Origin: Roridomyces roridus
Taxonomy: Eukaryota; Basidiomycota; Agaricomycetes; Agaricales; Mycenaceae
Assembly (NCBI GenBank): GCA_029378245.1
Contig: JARKIF010000085.1
Location: forward strand, 1 to 64,000
Direction of reading: 5' to 3'
DNA length: 64,000 nucleotides
Shown one piece after another: positions 1 through 12,234 of the stretch. The number at the start of each line of letters is the position of its first letter. The stretch's first letter is position 1. A model generated the notes under the pieces. It was not told the DNA's origin. It saw nothing but the letters and a program-made list of their open reading frames with translations, and searched no databases. Both the position numbers and the translations under genes were made by a program.

Positions 1-2403
1 TGGTGCTTTCAGTAGCCATGGATGGAAGGGTCTCAGTCTGTTGATACTCGAGGGATCAGGTCAGAGTACTTAAACGAAAGCAATAAATAGGGGGATGACT
101 AAAACCTTTAGCTTACGATGCCGCCATGCATTACAAAGCGCGGTGTCCCGTGGCGCTCAGTGCCGCTTCGGATTCGCCGCGTACTAGCCGACCGTAGCAG
201 CCACCAGCGTTCAAAGTTCATCCTTTGTCGGGTCCCCGCTTTTCTTCGAAAAGAAAGCTGAATAGACTCCCGACCACGCTCGGAGCCGGGAGGGTACCAG
301 TGCGTACTATTCGGGTTAAATCTGTCCTCTACCCCAAGTTAAGCATACATATCTCAGCTTAGTGAAAGGGCGGCAAGCCATCAATGACTTACCAACGATG
401 CCAAGTACCTCTGTGGCAATTTGGCTCGCGGCGCCAGTATGAGTAGTATTAGGATTCTGACTGACTGACGTCCTCGAGAAGGCCTAGTACCTTGGCGAAA
501 TGAAGGCGAAAAGTAAGTACCGGATCGAGGCATAGCGTTGGGCGTCATACAACTTGCAAAGGCTGGCACAAGGAACGGCCCGTTCCACACGGATCTGGAT
601 CAAATTAAACTCCAAGGAAGTTGCCGATGATGAAATAGAAGCGTATAACACTGGCCTACGCCGCGGCACTCTTGCGGTATTCTGTGCTCTTCTCGTCTTC
701 TGCACACCAGGTAGGAAATCATCCAGTGCCCGGGAAGCACGGAAAAGGAGCAACGCACCACCACATGTTCAACAAACTTCCAGTAAACGGCGTCATGCAT
801 GGCCCAGTGGCAGAAAAAGCACAAGTTCGTCCAAATTTAATGCTTGGAGTCGGCTTGGATGTCGCATCCCCGAGGTACCATACGGCGGATCCCGTACCTA
901 CTGACGCCACTCCCTCCGATGAGTCCCGTGGAGGGATACTCCGGGTGTTGCCGAGATTCAGATGAAAATGAGGCGAACAGGTATTAGATGTATGCACACC
1001 ACACGGACGCTGAAGCAATATTGACGACTTTATTACCGCCCATTGACATCAGCAGGACTCCAGAGGGACGCGCGACTGTACACATATAGACCACCGACCA
1101 TGCCCGGTTCGACAAGTGCCAGTTTTTTGTCTTCGGCTGTGTGAAGCTACCTCGGTAAAACGAGTGCAAGAAGCGAAGCGAGTGTACTGCCATACTACAC
1201 ACCAGTTGGAGCTCGGATCTCAGCAAGAAGCCGTGGACATATGCAGTCGTTTCGGAATCAGCAAGTCTTCTCGTCGTTTGCGAGAGTAAATATATCCCCC
1301 AGTGGTCGGGCACGAACGGAGGAAAGGGAGTGACGACGGACCTCACCGCGATTTCTCTCACTGAAAGCAGCGGACATCTGGTTTTCATCACCTTCGACGC
1401 GGTGAGTGGTGGCAGAAAAGCACAAGAACTTGATCGAATTACCGCGTTTTGGGTCGGGGAGTATCCCGAAAGTAACATGTGTTCATGAGATCCCGCCGGC
1501 GTCGTGTGTGTGCTGCGCAATGTTTTGAGACTTGGCTCCGAGGCGAGTGCAAGTTGGCCGCTGCAAAAGGATGACGCGTGCATGCGTGGCGCCGCAAAAC
1601 CAATCATAACTTGTCCGATCGGCCACCGTGGTGGAATAGTGAACGGCGTCTCATTCTGCCAGGATTGAGTCGGTGGAAGATGGTTGTTGGAGAGTGAGAG
1701 ATAGCGAAGCCTGACATGAATCCGATAAGATGTTTGTTACGGTCCGAAAAGACGAAGACAGCTTGGATGGTTGCCGGAGTGGATAGACATCGACAGACAT
1801 CGACGTGGACCCATATAACCCACAAATACTGCAAGCCGGTACTCTAGGTGTTGCTGAACTGCGAATTCTGTTCAAGGGCCTTGGTGCATGCTATATTGCT
1901 TTGGTGCAGTGAGAAGTTTGTTCCAAGAAAAACTGGAAAAAGGTGACTTTGCGATCAGATCTCAGAGCATCTCACGACCGCCGATGATGCTCTCTCTCTC
2001 TCTTCCTTCACTCGTCCGTGGCATCCGATGGAATCCGTACCAGGTCGGACTCCGGTGAACTGAAACCTGCACGAGGGGCTCCCCGCGCATTGTTTTAGAC
2101 CGGTCCTGGGAAGCAGGGGTTTTGCAGTGGTACCGGTATGAGCCGGTGGTATCCGCGTAATATCGTTGGCCCATGCTCGTCCGTGACCCCAAGGAAGCTG
2201 TCCGCTGCCGTCGCCCGCTGATTGCAAAGGTATTTCAATTTCGCGCGTAAATTGGTCCCGCTGCTTGGCACCGTACTAATTGCGTCTCCCCTTTGAACTT
2301 TCGTTCCCAGCTCGGTCAGAAACAACGTAACGTCTAATCCAACGGGTTGCGCGCGACACCCCTCACATTATTCGATCAAGACAACCTCCGGATCTTGCCT
2401 CGT
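1..2403. other. No supported gene; upstream of CYP53
   Basis: I see no convincing gene here. The longest open frame (984-1607, minus, 207 codons) has no recognisable motif, no plausible splice context and an uneven composition, so I do not call it. A short CT run lies at about 1988-2003. No tRNA or rRNA signature was seen. Confidence 0.5.
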
Positions 2404-2410
2404 TATATAA
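2404..2410 (+). promoter_or_regulatory. TATA box of the CYP53-like gene
   Basis: TATATAA stands 40 bp before the ATG at 2451, so the 5' leader is probably only 10-20 nt long. Confidence 0.6.
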
Positions 2411-2450
2411 ACCCCCGCTACCCCGGACAGAAATCCAAAACACATTCCTC

Positions 2451-4220
2451 ATGTCTTACCTCCAACAACTCCCTACCGTCCTTCTCACTGCGGCCGCTGT
2501 CCCACTCGGTATCGCATTCGTCCACCTCGCCATTTACCTCGTCGACCCGTATGGCATTCGCCAATACCCTGGGCCCCTCCTCGCCAAGTTCTCCGACGCC
2601 TGGCTAGGCTGGATTTCCCCGCACGGGCACCGTTCAGAGATTATCCATGAAATGCATCTTCGATACGGTGCGTAGCTGGCTGGTGATGTCAATAGCTCCC
2701 GCATCTAACACCTCCCCAGGACCCTTCGTTCGCATATCTCCCTCAGAGGTCTCGGTCGCAGACCCGGACGCCCTCGCTGTCGTCTATGCACACGGAAACG
2801 GTGCCCTCAAGTCCAAATTCTATGATGCCTTTGTCTCCATCCAGCGCGGGCTTTTCAATACTCGCGACCGCAAGCAACACGCCCGCAAGCGCAAGATCGT
2901 GTCTCACATCTTCTCACAAAAGAGCGTCCTCGAATTCGAGCCCCACATCCGTCTCTACGTTGGCCAGCTTCTTTCGCAATGGGACCGCCTGTACGAGGGT
3001 GCCTCCAAAGGTCTCTCGGGCGACGATGGCGACGGCGGGTGGGTTGGCCGTGGTGGCCGTCTATGGCTAGATTGCCTGCCATGTGCGTCGGCTATGCAAT
3101 ACATTCGTCGCAATTGTCACTAACCGCTATATTCAAGGGGTCAATTACCTCGCCTTTGACATTATCGGCGATCTCGCTTTTGGTGCGCCATTTGGCATGA
3201 TTGAGGCCGCGCGTGACCAAGCGCCCGTTCCCGTCGACGGTCCCGCGGACGTGGCATTCTCGGGCAAGGAGGAAGAGGTCAAGCACATCCCCGCTGTGGC
3301 CGTCCTCAATGGGCGTGGCGAGTACTCGATGTCGATGGGTGTGATCCCAGGCTGGGTTCGCCCTCTCATGCGCCGCTTTGTCCCTTGGTACAGCCGCGGT
3401 CTGCAAGACGTCAAACACCTTGCGGGTATCGCCATCGTTGCTGTCGGGAAGCGTCTCGGGACGCCCACAGACCGCGTGGACTTGCTTAGCAAGCTGCAGG
3501 CTGGCACGGATGACTTTGGCAACCCCATGGGACGTGCAGAGCTTACTGCCGAGGCGCTCACGCTGCTCATCGCTGGGTCCGATACGACATCAAAGTGCGT
3601 TTCAGATCCTCCTTTTGTTCTTTCCCGACTGACTGAGAACCCATAGCTCGACGTGTGCTATCATCTACTACCTCGCCAAGAACCCCGCGGCACAGAAAAA
3701 GCTGCAGGCAGAGCTGGACGAACAGCTGGGCACGGAGGACGAGAAGGTTGCGAACGGCGAGCAGGTCAAGCGTCTTCCCTACCTCGACGCGTGCATCAAC
3801 GAGGCTCTGCGGCTGCACTCCACCTCGGCTCTAGGACTTCCGCGCATCGTTCCCGAAGGTGGCCTCGTCATTGGCGAGCACGCCTTTGCCGAGGGTACCG
3901 TGCTGAGCGTGCCGAGCTTTACGATCCACCGGGACCCGAATGTGTGGGGCGCAGACGTCGAGGCCTTCCGCCCGGAGCGGTGGTTCGAGGAGGACAAGAA
4001 GGAAGCGATGCAGAAGACTTTCAATCCCTTCTCCGTCGGACCCCGCGCGTGTGTGGGCCGGAATCTCGCTTCGTTGGAGCTGCAGATTATTTGTGCGTCG
4101 ATTTTGAGGCGGTTCCACTTTGTGTTGGAGAAGCCGGATGAGGAGTTGGAGACGCGCGAGGGATTTTTGCGCAAGCCGTTGCATTGCCATGTTGGGATTA
4201 TGCGTCGGGATACGTTGTGA
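2451..4220 (+). CDS. Cytochrome P450, CYP53 family (benzoate 4-monooxygenase-like)
   Basis: Predicted 536-residue microsomal P450. Exons are 2451-2667, 2720-3082, 3138-3594 and 3647-4220; all three introns are GT-AG and the joined length is a multiple of three. An N-terminal hydrophobic anchor is followed by the proline hinge YPGP. The CYP53-typical stretch HGNGALKS-FYDAFVSIQRGLFNTRDR comes next, then the I-helix AGSDTTS, the K-helix EALR and the haem loop FNPFSVGPRACVGR with its cysteine ligand. Known CYP53 enzymes para-hydroxylate benzoate and relatives at the ER membrane, with electrons from a P450 reductase. The family call rests on motif similarity; substrate is inferred. It opens a plus-strand run with a Zn2Cys6 regulator, a SnoaL-like protein and an aldehyde dehydrogenase. 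Confidence 0.9.
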
Positions 4221-5437
4221 GGTGGAGAAAAGTTATTGGCTACCCTTTCTTTTTCTTTCTTTCTTGATATCTTGCAAGTAATGTACTTTATCATTTGTAT
4301 GAGTATGTAGGAATATGTAACGAATCGAATTGCCTTGGCACAACATTTGGATGACTTTGGTTCATGTTCTCTTCTACCAGCGTCACTTATCTTGTTTCAT
4401 TGCTCGTTCCTCGCGGTTCTCGAGCACTGAAGAGGTTCCGAGCTGGCTGAAACTTAAAGGAAGGACTCGGGACGTTGTTAGACTCGACACCAGCGGCACG
4501 CGGCGGAAACCATCACGAAAATCCGGCAATCTTGCGTGCGATGATGAGGGTCCTGATCCGGCGGCCAGTGCATCAACGGCGCGTAGCTGTTCCTTGATGA
4601 CAATCGATCAAAGCTGTTCCGCACCTCGGCTTACAAGGGTTGATCCGCCTTTGCCTTTCCCGCCTCATGCTCTAATAAATTCCTTGAAGCTGAACCGCTC
4701 GCCTGGGTTCGTGCTTGGTAGCAAGTGAATCCGGTTTCTGGCTCTGATTCGTCCTCCGTCCCCGCATACGTACAAGGAAGCAGTGGTTCCAACTTGTAGG
4801 ATCGGTACCACCTTTTCTGGACATTCTTCTCTGGGCCACTACACATATCGTCGGGCCCGCTTGCCACGGTTTGCGTTCACCATTACAGCCGGGAAACGGT
4901 CCATGTATTCGTGGCCAGAGCTCTCGCGGTCCCTCGCGGCACCGACAATATCCTGGGTAGCCGCGGAGACTATCCGAGTCAAGTCGGTGTTAAAAACACT
5001 CAGGCGTTTGAGCGGCTTTCAGTGGCGGGATGTCGACGTGGGCCGGTCCGAGGTGAGTCCGCGCCGCTTCCCAGCTTCTCTTCTTCTGGCACTCTCCAGA
5101 ACGCCGCCCACCCCAGGCACGCATCAGCCTGTGACGTGCTCAGCGTCCAACATCGTCTGGACGCCAGAGCACGGCGCCGGACGGTACCGCATTTCTTGCC
5201 AGGAGTGCTGCCATATACTTCACCCGAGTGACATAGATGTAATAAAATTCCCTCGCCCGTGTGTCGTGTCTTCTCGGCATCACACCTCGAAAGAGCCGCC
5301 CATATTTATTTTCTCGTTTTCGCTCCCACATGGCCTGTTTGTGCGGCGGAAACTTTTTCTGATGAGCGGCGCGCTTCCCGTTATAAATCTTGTTTCCGTC
5401 TGTCGTCTGCGGGGTGCCAGCGACCCGTCACTGGGAA
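4221..5437. other. Intergenic; promoter of the Zn2Cys6 regulator
   Basis: No gene is supported. A 245-codon frame (4783-5520) runs into the regulator's first exon in another frame and shows no domain, so it is treated as chance. A TATAAAT at 5382-5388, 50 bp before the ATG at 5438, is a plausible core promoter for the regulator. Confidence 0.55.
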
Positions 5438-8400
5438 ATGCAAGAAACGGCCACTGGCTCCACATACTCTTCCAATGGACCGCGCAAGTCGCAAGTAACC
5501 TCCTGCGCCGAGTGCCGTAGACTCAAGCTTCGGTGTGTGCTGTCGTTTTTCTTCCGTAATTGAATAGGGAGATGACCCGTTCCCAGTTGCGATCGAGTCT
5601 TCCCATGTTCCTCGTGCATGCGAAGGGGATGCGCCAACTTGTGCCCCACCGGAACATTGGAAAAAGGCAAGCGTGGCTTCCTCAAGAGGTTGGAGCAGTC
5701 TCTGCCCTCCAAGGGAGCGGGGGATGAACACACCGAGGTCGCCATGTTTGTGGCGCGTGACAGTGCCATGTCTAAACGTATTCAAGAGCTCGAAGCGGCG
5801 TTGTCGGGGTAAAGCGTGTGTGTTTCCCTCAGTTGTCTCGGCTGACTTGTGTTTGAGGGCGGGGATCGCCATCCCAGGACCCAGTACTCCTGGTGCTGAG
5901 CCGGCAAGCGACGGACGAGCCAAGCGGCCCCGTACCTCGTCGTTCTCGGATTCCGTGTCTCCTACGTTGGCTCCTCCGAGGGACAAGGGCTCTACAGTGG
6001 ACACCAACGACGTCACCCTGGGTTTGGGAACACTCACCATTGACTCCGTGGATAATCGCTCTCGTTACATTGGTCCTTCGGGCGGTGCATCATACTTGGC
6101 TTCCGATCTCTGGAAAGTGCACAGACGGCGAGATTCCGAGGACGTTGACAGCTCTGTCACGCGCAATCTGGTGAGCAGGTACCCTCTCAAGCCTGTCCAT
6201 CGCTCATTCCGAGGCAGGATTTCGGTATAGGTCGGTCGAATCGGAGTATTGGTATCAAGTTGACCCAAAATTAGAAGATCCTGACCGCTCCAGATCTCCG
6301 ATTGAGACAGAGGTGCTTGCGAAAATGAGTTGCCTTCCGCCGCGAGACGAAGCTGTTCGGATTGCTACATTGTACTTCAAGAACGCATCGTTCATGTAGG
6401 CATTTCGTTTTGATGGTTTCGGAGTTGAAACCGGTTTAGGTACGAAATTATCCCAGAAGATATATTCTTCAATGACCGCCTTCCCGCCGTTTATCCCGAT
6501 GCAGCGACACCGTGCCGGCCAGCAAACCTGCATGTCCTCTCCCTGTGCGCTATTGTGCTTGCTCTTGGCGCCTTCTTCGACCTGTCCGTGCCCAGTTATC
6601 AAGTGCAACACAGAGCGGAAGAATTCTACGACCTCGCGGCAGTGGCACTCAATATATCTCTTCCCTTGTCACTGGACACGATCCCAGCTGTTCAGACTCT
6701 GCACCTGATGGTGTTGTACTTTTTGAGTACCAGAGGGGAGAGTGGCGGAGAATCAGCATGGCAACTTCTCGGGATGGCGATGCGCTCCCTTCAAGCGCAA
6801 GGATGCCATCGCGATGGGGCACGGTGGGGTTTGTCTCCCCGGGAACTTGAAGAGCGGAGACGTGTTTTTTGGGAGACGCACATATATGATCGATTGGTGT
6901 GTATCCGTCTTTGAATATTCCCAATTGACCTCAGCTGCAGCAATCCTTTACATTCGGACGGCCGTATGCGCTGGGTGACGCTCACCGTAAGTTTTCTTTT
7001 TCGACAGAGTCTGCATTTTCCGACCAAGCCAGATGATTGTGAAATGCCCCAATCCTCCAACACGCCGCTTCCCTCCGACACGGATCCCACCGATTCAACA
7101 TGGTCATATACTCGCTGGCATCACCATAAATTCCGGTTCGCATTCTTGCTCGGTCGTATCGTCGATCTCGGTTTCAGCGCCAAGCACCCGACATATTCCG
7201 TCATCATGCAACTCGACCGCGAGATCAACGAGCATTACGATAAACTCCCTGCTTGGATGATATTCGATGCTGTCAAAAATCCAGTCAAGGAGTTGGCCTC
7301 TCAAGCCGCACCGGACGCAGACCTCCGAAAAAATGCACAGCTGGCGTCGCTTGCGAACATGTATTTCTTGACATTGTTGCACCTCCATCGGGGCCCCTTT
7401 TGCCGGGTGTTGATGCTGGGTCAGAAGCATCTCATAGACTCGCCGTATTCTGCGAGCATCAAGAATCTTGTCGGCGTAAATAATATTTTCTTCTATCGTT
7501 TATCCGAGTTTACCTTTGATTTCCAGGCTGCGCGTGCAATCATCAATATCGTACGAGGATTATACGCGCTCCATCCAGGTTGTTCAATTTCCGATATCTT
7601 GGCTGGGACTGATTCCATTCCAAGCTTTAACGAGTCGAATGTGGTACTGGATTTTCCACTCGTTCACAGCGGCTGTCTGCCAAGCCGTGCTTGTCATACT
7701 TGCACCTTCGCATCCACTGTCGCCTGCAGCATTTGAAAGCATGCAAGCTGCCCTGGAGTTGTACGAGCGAGCAGACGGCGAGCGCGCCAAGTCGGCGGCG
7801 ATCCGCCTCGGCTTGCTGGCCGGCAAGGCGAGAGCGACGATGGAGGCGTATCGGCTCACACAAACAGTTCGCAAGGCTCCTGCCTCGGGACCGGCTGATC
7901 TAAAGCTGCAGTTTCCGACCTCGAATATCCGCGGGAACCCGGAGGATCTTTTGGGCATGACGACAAAGTTGATTAGGACCCAGACGAACGATAGCATCTC
8001 TTCGTCGTCGTCCATGTCGCCTTCGTCTTCGCACTCGCATTCGTCTCGGCCCATGAGTGACGAACCTGGGACCGGCGGGTACCAGTTCGGATCGGATGCG
8101 CCTGGGCCTGGATTCCAATTTCGACCACCTGGGAATCAGAATCACTGGATTATGGGCTCCAACAGCTCGCCGAACTCGGTGCCTTTAACACCAGCGGTGT
8201 CCGGACGCAATAGCATGGACTGGACCGACTTCTCTTCTTCGAACGTTGTTATCCACAGCCCGAACCCGCAACCAGCAGTGGCATTTACTGGGTTCCAACA
8301 TATGCCTGCTACGTCACTGGACCCCTCTCTGTATCTTTCTGTTGACGGGTTCGACTTGTCAGGCTTTATACAGAGCGGAGCGAATGCGTGGATGTTTGAC

Positions 8401-8522
8401 CGTTCGTCTGAGATGGGCTCCGACGAGGTGAGTTTGGTATTTGAACGGTCGTTCATGAATGACGAGATCAAATACAGGACCTTCGCCTTCATGAAACCTG
8501 GCCCGCTCAGATGCGGTCGTAG
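5438..8522 (+). CDS. Zn(II)2Cys6 fungal-specific transcription factor
   Basis: The start ATG (5438) is the nearest in frame with the zinc cluster. Exons 5438-5532, 5587-5808, 5858-6170, 6214-6395, 6440-6896, 6935-6986 and 7033 onward join in frame by GT-AG introns. The product begins with a binuclear cluster, SCAECRRLKLR then CDRVFPCSSCMRRGC....C (residues ~22-55), and a short coiled linker KRIQELEAAL. The fungal_trans middle-homology region follows, with landmarks YFKNASFMYEIIPEDIFF, RRRVFWETHIYDR and FGRPYALGDAH. The tail is rich in Ser, Asn and Pro. A last GTGAGT intron (8428-8477) would end the protein at 8522; exons between 7400 and 7660 are less certain. As a nuclear DNA-binding activator beside CYP53 it is a candidate local regulator (inference). 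Confidence 0.85.
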
Positions 8523-9081
8523 CCGCAGACGGACGATTGTAATGTATCTGCTCATATGCCCTTGTACTTTTAACGCATTTCCGCCGTTCTTAGCTTCCGG
8601 TCTTTTCTCATGCCGTGTTTGATTTTCTTCGGGGGTTTTCAGCACCGAGGGACTCTTGAATCTATCCTTGATAGCTCTCGCGACACGGCGGACGCAATGC
8701 GGGTTTTGTCATTAGCAAAGCGTATTTTTGCGGCGTGCAAAGGCTTCCTGAGATGAAATGAGATCGACCGCGTCTCTGGCGCGCAGATGGTGTGGAGACC
8801 AGTGAAATAAAGATGGACCCGTCTTCTTTTTCCGCCGATATGCAATCTAATGGAGCGCACGGGTCTTAGAGCCGTGGGTATCAGTCCGATCTGGTCACGG
8901 AATTTCGCAGGATATAAAAAAGAGGATATTTTTGCGCCTTCCCCTCGTCCCTTATCCGGCCTTGCCTTTCCTCCCCATCCCCTTACCTCAGAGTCCGCCT
9001 TTGCCAGGACGTGTGGTATAACGCCGAAGTTTGTCCTGTTTGCCTCGGGATTTGTTTGAGTATTGACTGCGCGATAGAAAG
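8523..9081. other. Intergenic with TATA box of the SnoaL-like gene
   Basis: No gene seen. TATAAAA at 8913-8919 is the likely core promoter. I found no ATG between it and the ATG at 9082, which supports that start. Confidence 0.5.
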
Positions 9082-9919
9082 ATGCCTGACCTTCATTCTT
9101 TGCCTGCTGGAACGCGCCCGACGAACGCGACTCGGAATAATGGCCCCGACGAATTGGCGCTGGAACGATTTAAGCTTCGAGAGCTCGCTGAGGGGTGGCC
9201 TCTGTATAGGTGCGTTTCGGCAACTCGACGCTGCTGTGCTTTACTTATAGTGTTCAACCAAAGGGACGCTCGCGAGTGGGAGAACTTTAGATCCCTATTC
9301 CACCCAGGAGCGTTCGTCTACACTACATGGACTGGACGCATTGGCGTCGAGGATTTCATTACCGTGTCCAAGGATGGAATGGACGAGGGGGCGTTCATAA
9401 TGCATCGGGTCCATGGCTCGTCTGTGGACTTGGCTGGACGCCGTGCGGTGGTCAAGATGAAGGCGACCATCACCCAGCGGTTTGAGCTGCCCCCCGATAG
9501 GTGAGCACCATCACTTTTATTCAGTTCCCGTTCAAATGGTTGTCTAGCATCGAAGTTGACGCTGAAGCAGACTGTCGGTGTGTCATCGGAGTGTTTTGAC
9601 GAGTGGCGTATACTGATTGAGAGGAAGGTTCTGTTTCTTTTTCGAAAAGGACGACATGGGAACATGGGGTGCACGATTCGTGCGTCATTTCTACGAAAAG
9701 GACAAGCTGATCGCTGTGAATCCACAACGCGTTCCTGTCATCGACGCGGAGAAGCTGCGCGTCTTTCCCGTGGGGTATAAATACCTGGCATACTGCCAAG
9801 AGGAATGCATGCCGGGTATCAAGGTCAAGCGCGACATGCCTGGGATACGGGGCGAGGAGCACGATAAACTTTTGTCGCAAGCCAAGGCTTGGCTTGAAGG
9901 ACAGGACATTGAGGTATAG
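9082..9919 (+). CDS. SnoaL-like domain protein
   Basis: Predicted 228 residues from exons 9082-9209, 9264-9500, 9548-9577 (30 nt) and 9628-9919; introns are GT-AG and the frame closes exactly. Landmarks are [19 protein letters not shown], the beta segment FVYTTWTGR and [13 protein letters not shown], followed by [11 protein letters not shown] and HFYEKDKLI. This is the cone-shaped alpha+beta barrel of the SnoaL/NTF2 superfamily seen in fungal polyketide and aromatic-pathway cyclases, dehydratases and decarboxylases. No signal peptide or membrane segment, so probably cytosolic. It lies between the regulator and the aldehyde dehydrogenase. The reaction cannot be told from sequence. Domain call fairly sure, function unknown. 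Confidence 0.75.
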
Positions 9920-10591
9920 GACTGTTACATCAAAAAAAAAATTGTGCTTCTTTGTCTGTGTATCCTGTTCAACCATTCCGTCAAAATTCAACCGTGGGAA
10001 GATTTTATTTGAGAATCAACTCCTTTGCGACTGACTTTGGGCCGCATCGAAGTCGCAATTTCATGCAAGTAAAGTCATATTTTACCTCAGAATGGCCGAG
10101 TGGTCTGAGAGATCTGAGCCACTTTAATGTCTAGGTTCGATTGATTGGAACCGCGGCGGGCGCGGTGAACCGAGTCTTACTTTCATGTTGCCTTATAAAG
10201 ACCGATCTTCGATCCCTCTGAGCCCATGGGGTTTGAAACAGGCCGCCCCTTCAAATTCAATAAGCACCTCCATACTTCCACAAATGATCCGCCCGTTGTC
10301 CGCCCGCGGAAAATTGAATTGGTGGTGTCCGAGTCGAGAGTCGAGTAGAGCGTCGAGCAGTCTGGAATCTAGATCAGGGTGATGAATCGTTGTGAGCCAG
10401 CACAGTGGCGTTTTTGCTGAGACCCAGGTTTACAGGAGATGAAAGAATTGGTATCGGCCTAGCCGCGTGACGCTGGCGGTGGCAAGGCGAGGGAAAATCA
10501 CAAGATCAACCAATAGAATTCACTTCATTTGATCGGCTTACATAACCACGTCCTTCTTATACTCAATGTCGACAGCTCTTCCCAGCACTAC
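9920..10591. other. Intergenic spacer with a tRNA-like patch
   Basis: No protein gene supported. It contains a tRNA-like box A/box B pair (listed separately) and the promoter of the aldehyde dehydrogenase, for which I see no clear TATA box. Confidence 0.45.
10093..10140 (+). other. tRNA-like Pol III box A/box B pair (tRNA relic or SINE head)
   Basis: TGGCCGAGTGGTC at 10093 is a perfect Pol III box A of the Leu/Ser tRNA type, and GGTTCGATTG at 10134 resembles box B at about the right spacing. The seven bases before box A have no pairing partner downstream, so no acceptor stem forms. I read it as a decayed tRNA or the head of a SINE, not a working tRNA. Confidence 0.3.
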
Positions 10592-12086
10592 ATGGCTTTC
10601 ACTGTCCCCCTCCTGATCAACGGCGAGGAGAAGATCACGACGTCGACCTTCCCAATCGAGTCTCCGCTGAGCAACTCGACACTCTGGCAATGCTCCATTG
10701 CATCTACGGCTGATGCTGACGCCGCCCTCGCTGCTGCGAGCGCCGCCTTTCCTGCCTGGTCCAAAACCAAACCCGCAGCTCGCCGCGCTATCTTTCTCAA
10801 GGCTGCGGATCTGTTTGAGCAGCGTATGGACGAGTTCAAGCGTGTCATGCAGCAAGAGACGGGAGCCAGTGACATTTTCACCAACTTCGAAACGACGACC
10901 GCGGTAGAGCACCTTAGGGAGACTGCGGGGCGGATTAGTGCGATTGAAGGCAGCATTCCTGTTTGCCAGGATGAGGGTCGGTCAGCGCTGATCGTGAAGG
11001 AACCCTATGGAGTGGTTTTAGCGATCGCACCTTGGTGAGTGCTGATTCGTACAAATTAGTCCGGCAATTAAGCAAAACGGCAGGAATGCGCCCCACATTC
11101 TCGGTATTCGATCCGTGCTATTTCCCCTCGCGGCGGGCAATACCTGCGTCTTGAAGGGCCCTGAGATTAGTCCCCGTGTCTATCACCACATTGGCCAGAT
11201 CTTCACAGCTGCGGGCCTCCCTCCCGGCGCCCTGAACACCTTGTACACGCCTCGAGAGCAGTCCGCTGCGATCACAACCCACCTCATCGACGCACCACAA
11301 GTCAAGAAGATCAATTTCACGGGCTCATCCGCCGTCGGCGCCATAATTGCTACCTCCGCAGGCCGTGCGCTCAAGCCCTGCCTCCTCGAGCTTGGCGGCA
11401 AAGGCTCAGCCATCGTCCTCGACGACGCGGATCTTCAACTCGCTGCAATGCAGTGCGTTGTCGGCGCGTTCATGCACTCTGGGCAGGTCTGCATGTCCAC
11501 GGAACGCGTCATCGTGCAGAAATCCATTCTCGAGCCCTTCCGCGGGGCGCTCAAAGCGGCCGTTGCGGGTTTCATGCCTGCAGACGGACTGGCACCGATT
11601 CTAGCGCAGGCGACGGGGGTAGAGCGTAACCGTGCTTTGGTGGCAGACGCTCTCACCAAGGGTGCCACGCTCCTGCACGGGGACCACAGGGCGGATGAGC
11701 TGCACCCTGAGACGGGTGTGGCCTCCCCTACCCGGCTTCGTCCGCTCATTCTCGAGGGTGTGACTAGCGCTATGAGGGTGTACCACGAGGAGAGCTTTGG
11801 TCCCAGCGTGAGTGTCATCGGTGTGGAGACCGAGGACGAGGCGGTTGCGCTGGCGAATGATACGCAATATGGGCTGAATAATGCCGTGTTTACGAAGGAT
11901 TTGGCACGCGGATTGAGGGTTGCGAGGAGGCTTGAGAGCGGGGCCGTGCATATCAACAGTATGTCGATGCATGATGAACCGATGCTTCCACATGGCGGGG
12001 TGGGTCGGAGTGGGTGGGGAAGGTTCAATGCGAGGTGGGGAGTGGAGGAGTTTTTGCGCTCCAAGACGATCACGTTCCAGGAGTAG
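10592..12086 (+). CDS. Aldehyde dehydrogenase, aromatic/vanillin type
   Basis: Predicted 481-residue NAD(P)-dependent aldehyde dehydrogenase from exons 10592-11034 and 11084-12086, with a GTGAGT...CAG intron splitting the Trp codon of IAPWNAP. Family landmarks in order: KEPYGVVLAIAPWNAP, the Rossmann loop INFTGSSAVGA, the general base in LELGGKG (about Glu250) and the nucleophile in HSGQVCMSTER (about Cys284), then ESFGPSVSV. Length is normal for a soluble cytosolic enzyme. The closest general match is the benzaldehyde/salicylaldehyde/vanillin dehydrogenase group, which oxidises aromatic aldehydes to acids. That product class is what a CYP53 P450 hydroxylates, so the pairing with the P450 7 kb upstream makes sense. 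Exact substrate is inferred. Confidence 0.9.
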
Positions 12087-12234
12087 CCGGGGGCATGTCG
12101 TGAGTGTATAGTATTCGTTGTTCTATAACACACAATTGGAGTGTTTTTACTGTATTTTGGCTCCTGGACGAGGCTCACCCAATCACAAGTTCAAAGACCA
12201 TAATATGCAACATACATGCGGCTTGAAACGACCC

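Noticed and set aside
984..1607. 207-codon minus-strand open frame
   Set aside because: No motif, no splice context and ordinary chance length at this base composition.
4783..5520. 245-codon plus-strand frame before and across the regulator's first exon
   Set aside because: The zinc cluster is read in another frame; this one has no domain.
10080..10180. A functional tRNA gene
   Set aside because: Box A is good but no acceptor stem or anticodon arm can be formed.
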